NCBI GenBank assembly: GCA_903938205.1
Contig: CAJACJ010000071.1
Coordinates: 1-10,852, forward strand
Direction: 5' to 3'
Origin: an uncultured bacterium
Lineage (GTDB): Bacteria > Planctomycetota > Phycisphaerae > Phycisphaerales > SM1A02
Length of the DNA stretch: 10,852 nt
Below, piece by piece: positions 7,104 to 10,852 of this stretch. Below the pieces are notes generated by a model. That model was not told the origin of the DNA. It did no database searches and saw only the letters and a program-made list of their open reading frames with translations. The position numbers and the translations under genes are program-made. Position 1 is the first letter of the stretch. Every line of letters starts with the position of its first letter.

Positions 7104-7150
7104 TTGCCCAACGATTTCGGCTTTGAATTCCCCCACAATTTGTCGGGCAA
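7104..7150 (-). repeat. Inverted repeat between bamA and the first ompH-like gene
   Basis: TTGCCCAAC (7104-7112) and GTCGGGCAA (7142-7150) can pair over nine positions with one G-T wobble around a 29-nt loop. It lies in the 121-bp gap after bamA. On the minus strand no T-run follows the stem, so it is not a standard intrinsic terminator; an attenuator, mRNA-processing site or operator are possible. No gene is seen in the gap. Confidence 0.35.
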
Positions 7151-7176
7151 TCAAACAAGTGAACGGTCTTCTTTCC

Positions 7177-9651
7177 TTAGAAAGGAAGTTCCGCGTTGAA
7201 AGAGAAGACTTGGGTTTCGTCGGTGTCTTGTTTCATTAAAGGAACCGCAAAATCCAGCGCGATTGGGGCGGGACCAAGCGCGCCAATGTACAAACGCAAG
7301 CCCACTCCAACGCTGACGCGGTATTGGTAGAAACCAAGCGGATTTGGAATATCACCCGCGTAACTATTGCCAGTCACGGTTCCAGAATCCATAAACGCAA
7401 CGGCGGTGATGACGTCTTGGAAGACCGGCGTTTCATATTGCGTGCCGGCGAAGAACATGAACTGACCGCCAATGTTTGTGGCGGGCGCGCCGTTGCTTGG
7501 ACCTTGATCCGTTGGCGGATAGGAGTTTGGATATCCCTGCAATTGATAGGTCACAGGACTGATGGTGCGGAACGCGAAGCCGCGCAATGAGCGACCACCC
7601 AAATAGAAACGTTCAAATACGGGCGCATTGTCGCCGGCGATATAGCCCATTTGAGAATTAAATCGCAGCGTGGTTTTGCGGCCAAGAAAATCCTCATCCA
7701 ACGTGAGAAACGTGGTGTAACTGCCGCGCAACATTGGAAAACTGTAAGAGCCTCCGTACATGCTGGCGGTGACTTCGGAAACCGAACCAGCGCCTGGACG
7801 CGTTTTGCTGTCAACGGTGTTGCGCGAAATAGATGTGGAAAGCACGCCAAATTGACTTGGGCCCGCTTGGTCATTTACAACAACCAAAGGAGTGCCATCT
7901 TGAAATTCGGTCAGCGTGACATTTTCAAGACGTACGTTGGTTCCAAATGTCCAGAAGTCACCAAGACGTCGACCCGTTCCAAATCCCAACGTTGTGCGTT
8001 CTTCGGTCCATTGAGGGTAGATGCGATTGCGATAGGACAAACTTGTGTTACCCGACCAATCGCTCTCAAATAAATGCGGCTCGCCCAGTGAGATGGAGTA
8101 TGTGCTCACATCAATACCGGGTTGAATGGCAATGGTGAATGTTTGGCCTGCGCCACGGAACGCGCGTCCCGCAGTGAATTCACTGAACGATGTCGGCACG
8201 TCGGCGATGTCAAAGTTGTATTGATTCAAAGAAATTTCACCGCCGAACCCTTGATCGGTGCCGATGGCCAAACCAAAATTCACGCTGCCGGTGTTCTTTT
8301 CTTTCACTTCCACAAGCACATCGCGCGTTTGTGGATGGTCGGGGTCGGGCTCTTGCGGCGTGACGCGAATGTCGTTGAACAAGTTGGTGGATTTCAGGCG
8401 TAATTGCGTGAGTTCAATTTCGCGTCCGTCCATGGGGCGACCAGGTTGAAAGCGAACCATGCGGCGAATAATTTTGTCGCGCGTAATGAAATTGCCTTGA
8501 ATTTGCACCAATCCAGTCTCAAAGCGATCGCCTTCGGTGACGTTGACCAGCATGTCCACTTCCGCTTCCTCACCCGAACGCACGTAGGTTGTGGTGACCT
8601 TGGCGTTGATGTAGCCCATGACAAAGTAAGAGGTTTGAATGCTCTTCACGCTTGCGTCAATGCCTTTCTTTTGAAAAGCGTCGCCGGGGCGAATCACCAT
8701 CAGTGAACGCAATTGTTCGGATGAAAAAGTTTTTAATTCTCCGTCGCTACCTGCGCCTTCAACACGCACGGAGCGCAGTCGATACTCGCGGCCTTCGTCA
8801 ATGACAAAGACAACCTTGGCCTCTTTCTGATCGGAGTTCAGTTCAACTCGTCGATCAACGCGCACGTCGACAAATCCACGGTCCTTGTAAAATTTATCCA
8901 GCGTGGCAACATCGTCCACTAAGGCTTCCTCATCCAAGTTGCCTTTGCGGAAAATAAAAATCCACGGTTTGGTCTTAATTTCCGCGGAAAGTTGCTTGTC
9001 TGGAAAGGCACGGTTGCCCACAAATTCAACCTCTTGAATGCGCACGCGCGGGCCTTCCACAATGCGGAAAATTAAAATTCCGGAATCCTTCAGACGCGAT
9101 TCATCCACCGTGATCTCCACCAAATAATGACCTTTATTGCGGTACAGATCCTTCATTTTCAGAATGCTTTGTTCCAGCAAAAAGTCGTCGCGCGGGCCAC
9201 CTGGATACAACTGAATGACGGCGCGCAATTCCTGATCGCTCACCGCTTTATTGCCCACTGTTTGAATGTCAAGAACCAAACTTTGTTCAATCAATGTGTA
9301 AATGACTTCAACCGTGCCATCGGGTTGCAGAGACGCTTCCGCGGTGACTGTTTCAAAATGACCCAGGCGATACAGACTTGCCACGTCGGCGCGCACCGCC
9401 AGTGATTCGTAGGGCTCGCCCGCGCCAATGCGCAGATTGTTCTTCACTTCTTGCTCGCTGATTCTGCTGAGGCCCTTGATGGTCACCAAAGAGATTGGTC
9501 GATCGGCGAAAGTTTGGTCCTCAATATCGCCCGCGCGCGTGATGGGCGTGGGCAATGCGATCATGAAGAACATCATGATTAAAATAAAATTGAATCGCCA
9601 TATTTTCGGGCGACAACCCGAGCAACGGCTTTGGCGGACGGGCCTTTTCAT
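7177..9651 (-). CDS. bamA: Outer-membrane protein assembly factor BamA (Omp85)
   Basis: The central insertase of the beta-barrel assembly machinery. I place the start at ATG 9651, giving 824 residues: a basic n-region with two cysteines, a hydrophobic core (about 20-33) and a likely cleavage after ITRA (37-40). The frame is open 66 more codons, but that part would fill the divergent promoter gap and overlap the next gene. Five POTRA domains fit at about 52-122, 124-200, 202-288, 290-374 and 376-452, seen from repeated ends such as VEGPRVRIQEVEFVGNRAF and VTEGDRFETGLVQIQGN. The barrel runs about 455-824 with the Omp85 loop-6 signature GGRSLRGF (685-692, R690 matching the essential RGF arginine of E. 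coli), FMDSGTV (753-759) and a C-terminal strand ending in Phe. It is first in the series with ompH and lpx genes, as in many Gram-negatives. Confidence 0.96.
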   Translation of the reverse strand: MKRPVRQSRCSGCRPKIWRFNFILIMMFFMIALPTPITRAGDIEDQTFADRPISLVTIKGLSRISEQEVKNNLRIGAGEPYESLAVRADVASLYRLGHFETVTAEASLQPDGTVEVIYTLIEQSLVLDIQTVGNKAVSDQELRAVIQLYPGGPRDDFLLEQSILKMKDLYRNKGHYLVEITVDESRLKDSGILIFRIVEGPRVRIQEVEFVGNRAFPDKQLSAEIKTKPWIFIFRKGNLDEEALVDDVATLDKFYKDRGFVDVRVDRRVELNSDQKEAKVVFVIDEGREYRLRSVRVEGAGSDGELKTFSSEQLRSLMVIRPGDAFQKKGIDASVKSIQTSYFVMGYINAKVTTTYVRSGEEAEVDMLVNVTEGDRFETGLVQIQGNFITRDKIIRRMVRFQPGRPMDGREIELTQLRLKSTNLFNDIRVTPQEPDPDHPQTRDVLVEVKEKNTGSVNFGLAIGTDQGFGGEISLNQYNFDIADVPTSFSEFTAGRAFRGAGQTFTIAIQPGIDVSTYSISLGEPHLFESDWSGNTSLSYRNRIYPQWTEERTTLGFGTGRRLGDFWTFGTNVRLENVTLTEFQDGTPLVVVNDQAGPSQFGVLSTSISRNTVDSKTRPGAGSVSEVTASMYGGSYSFPMLRGSYTTFLTLDEDFLGRKTTLRFNSQMGYIAGDNAPVFERFYLGGRSLRGFAFRTISPVTYQLQGYPNSYPPTDQGPSNGAPATNIGGQFMFFAGTQYETPVFQDVITAVAFMDSGTVTGNSYAGDIPNPLGFYQYRVSVGVGLRLYIGALGPAPIALDFAVPLMKQDTDETQVFSFNAELPF

Positions 9652-9781
9652 TTCTACTTTGCAGGATAACCGTGTGCAAGAATGGGCGCACACTCTGAAA
9701 CAAACCCGCGCCACAAGGGAAACAATTTTAGACCGCATTGCCTGCACGCAATCAAAGTTGGTTGCTAGGCTTGGCGTTGTT
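9652..9781. promoter_or_regulatory. Divergent promoter region of bamA and the second lpxD
   Basis: This 130-bp gap must hold the promoters for both divergent genes. For bamA the best candidate is TTGATT (9750-9755, minus strand) and TAAAAT (9725-9730), which match sigma-70 boxes well but with a long 19-nt spacer; transcription would start roughly 65-70 nt before the ATG. For the plus-strand gene I see no good box pair. No sigma-E type GAACTT box was seen. Neither start codon has a strong Shine-Dalgarno site. Confidence 0.4.
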
Positions 9782-10852
9782 ATGGCTATCCGACTCGACG
9801 AACTTGCCCACACAATTGGCGCCACATTGCGCGGAGACGGCGCCACCATGGTGCATTCGTGCGCCCCGATTGACCGCGCCCAAGTTGGTCAAGTCAGTTT
9901 CCTTGCCAATAGAAAATATGCGGCGCATTTAGCCACAACCAACGCCTCCGCGGTCATTGTGGTCAGCGGCGAAACGGCGAAGACTGGCGTGGCCACATTG
10001 GAGGCCGTCGATCCATACTTCGCATTTCGCCAAGCCATGGTCGCGCTTCATGGCTTTCGAAAACATCCAGCGCCAATCCTTGCGTCGCAGAAAAATAATT
10101 CCATTTCGGAGCGCGCTGTCATTCATGCAACCGCGCAACTGGGTCGCGATTGCGTGGTCCATGCGGGGGCGGTGATTGAGCGCGGCGTGACGCTTGGCGC
10201 GCGCTGCGTGATTTATCCCAACGCCTATGTTGGCGAAGGTGTGAACATGGGCGATGATTGCATTGTGTATCCAGGCGTATGCATTTATGACGGGTGCGTC
10301 CTTGGCAATCGCGTCACATTGCACGCCAACACGGTGATTGGCAGTGATGGATTTGGTTACGCAACGCACAAGGGTCGCCATGAAAAAATTCCGCAGTCGG
10401 GGATTGTTGTTCTAGAGGACGATGTGGAGATTGGATCATGCTGCGTCATTGAACGTGCCGCGATGGAAGAGACGCGCATTGGCGCGGGAACCAAATTTGC
10501 GGATCTGATTTCCATTGGACATGGAACACGCATTGGCAAACATTGTTTGCTTGTGAGTTTGGTGGGCATTAGTGGCAGCGTGGACATGGGAAATTATGTT
10601 GTTTTGGGCGGCCAAGTTGGTGTGACTGGCCATTTGTCCATTGGCGATGGTGTGCAAGTGGCGGGCAAGTCCGCGGTTGTTGGTGACATCGCAGCTGGAA
10701 TGCGGGTTGCCGGCGTTCCAGCCATTGAAAGCGATATTTCATTGCGGAATCATCTTGTCTTTCGCGATCTGTATGGCATGTCCAGAAAATTAAAATCACT
10801 TGAACGTGAAGTCGCCAAACTTCAAGACGCTAAAAATAGTGCGGGCACATCG
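9782..10852 (+). CDS. Second LpxD-like N-acyltransferase, open at the right edge
   Basis: A frame open from ATG 9782 to the window end, 357 codons without a stop. It is clearly an LpxD family member: N-terminal uridine-binding domain (LRGDGATMVHS, then VSFLANRKYAAHL), hexapeptide beta-helix (about 110-315), GSDGFGYA signature (187-194), and a C-terminal helix MSRKLKSLEREV (333-344) almost matching the E. coli end, so the stop should be close. H247 (SIGHGTRIG) and H284 (VTGHLSIG) match E. coli H239 and H276. The IDN triplet before the catalytic histidine, kept in the operon copy, is FAD here (239-241), which removes the aspartate seven residues before it; IDR is IER (223-225). It may be an LpxD with other acyl or acceptor preference, or a related sugar acyltransferase. 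It is transcribed divergently from bamA and is a distant paralogue of the operon copy. Confidence 0.9.
   Translation, partial: MAIRLDELAHTIGATLRGDGATMVHSCAPIDRAQVGQVSFLANRKYAAHLATTNASAVIVVSGETAKTGVATLEAVDPYFAFRQAMVALHGFRKHPAPILASQKNNSISERAVIHATAQLGRDCVVHAGAVIERGVTLGARCVIYPNAYVGEGVNMGDDCIVYPGVCIYDGCVLGNRVTLHANTVIGSDGFGYATHKGRHEKIPQSGIVVLEDDVEIGSCCVIERAAMEETRIGAGTKFADLISIGHGTRIGKHCLLVSLVGISGSVDMGNYVVLGGQVGVTGHLSIGDGVQVAGKSAVVGDIAAGMRVAGVPAIESDISLRNHLVFRDLYGMSRKLKSLEREVAKLQDAKNSAGTS

Noticed and set aside
9652..9849. Extension of BamA by 66 residues to an upstream start at 9849
   Set aside because: The extra residues have no envelope-protein character, put the signal peptide internally, fill the promoter gap and overlap the divergent lpxD start. 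ATG 9651 directly precedes a basic n-region and a hydrophobic core.
9929..10799. Minus-strand frames at the right end (9929-10381, 10357-10587, 10569-10799)
   Set aside because: They are antisense to the second LpxD, whose plus-strand frame is continuous over 357 codons with recognisable family motifs.
4544..10852. Repeated short motifs in the two lpxD genes and lpxA as possible DNA repeats
   Set aside because: They are imperfect copies arising from the hexapeptide protein repeat of the beta-helix (pattern I-G-x4), not DNA repeats or CRISPR-like units.

Overview
The window reads as chromosomal, vertically inherited outer-membrane biogenesis DNA from a diderm bacterium. I see no transposase, integrase, phage gene, tRNA, rRNA or CRISPR array. 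A fused LpxC-FabZ gene, a bamA/ompH/ompH/lpxD/lpxC-fabZ/lpxA order without lpxB, a mixture of clear and absent Shine-Dalgarno sites, and roughly balanced base composition (judged by eye) suggest a Planctomycetes/PVC-type organism, perhaps Phycisphaerae. This placement is inference; LpxC-FabZ fusions also occur in Bacteroidetes.

Layout. Positions 1-237 hold no confident gene; a short open frame on the minus strand may be the start of a membrane protein running off the left edge. An M24-family metallopeptidase (238-1404, +) converges on a long minus-strand gene series covering 9651 down to 1537. In transcription order this is bamA, two ompH/skp-like genes, lpxD, a fused lpxC-fabZ, lpxA and an unrecognised 245-residue protein. 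Gaps are short in the lpx part (37 nt, a 4-nt ATGA overlap, 25 nt, 19 nt) and longer around the ompH genes (121 and 102 nt). Divergent from bamA, across a 130-bp gap, a second lpxD-like gene (9782 to the window end, +) starts and remains open at codon 357.

How the genes work together. LpxA, LpxC and LpxD are the first three committed steps of lipid A synthesis. The fused FabZ domain makes unsaturated acyl-ACP for fatty acid synthesis from the same 3-hydroxyacyl-ACP pool that LpxA and LpxD draw on. BamA inserts beta-barrel proteins into the outer membrane, and OmpH/Skp proteins are periplasmic chaperones for its clients. The cluster therefore couples the lipid and protein sides of outer-membrane building.

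The system is largely a known one. The points most worth a second look are the second, divergent LpxD whose conserved active-site neighbourhood is altered (IDN replaced by FAD, while both conserved histidines are kept), two unlike OmpH paralogues side by side, and the uncharacterised protein at the operon end where many proteobacteria carry lpxB.
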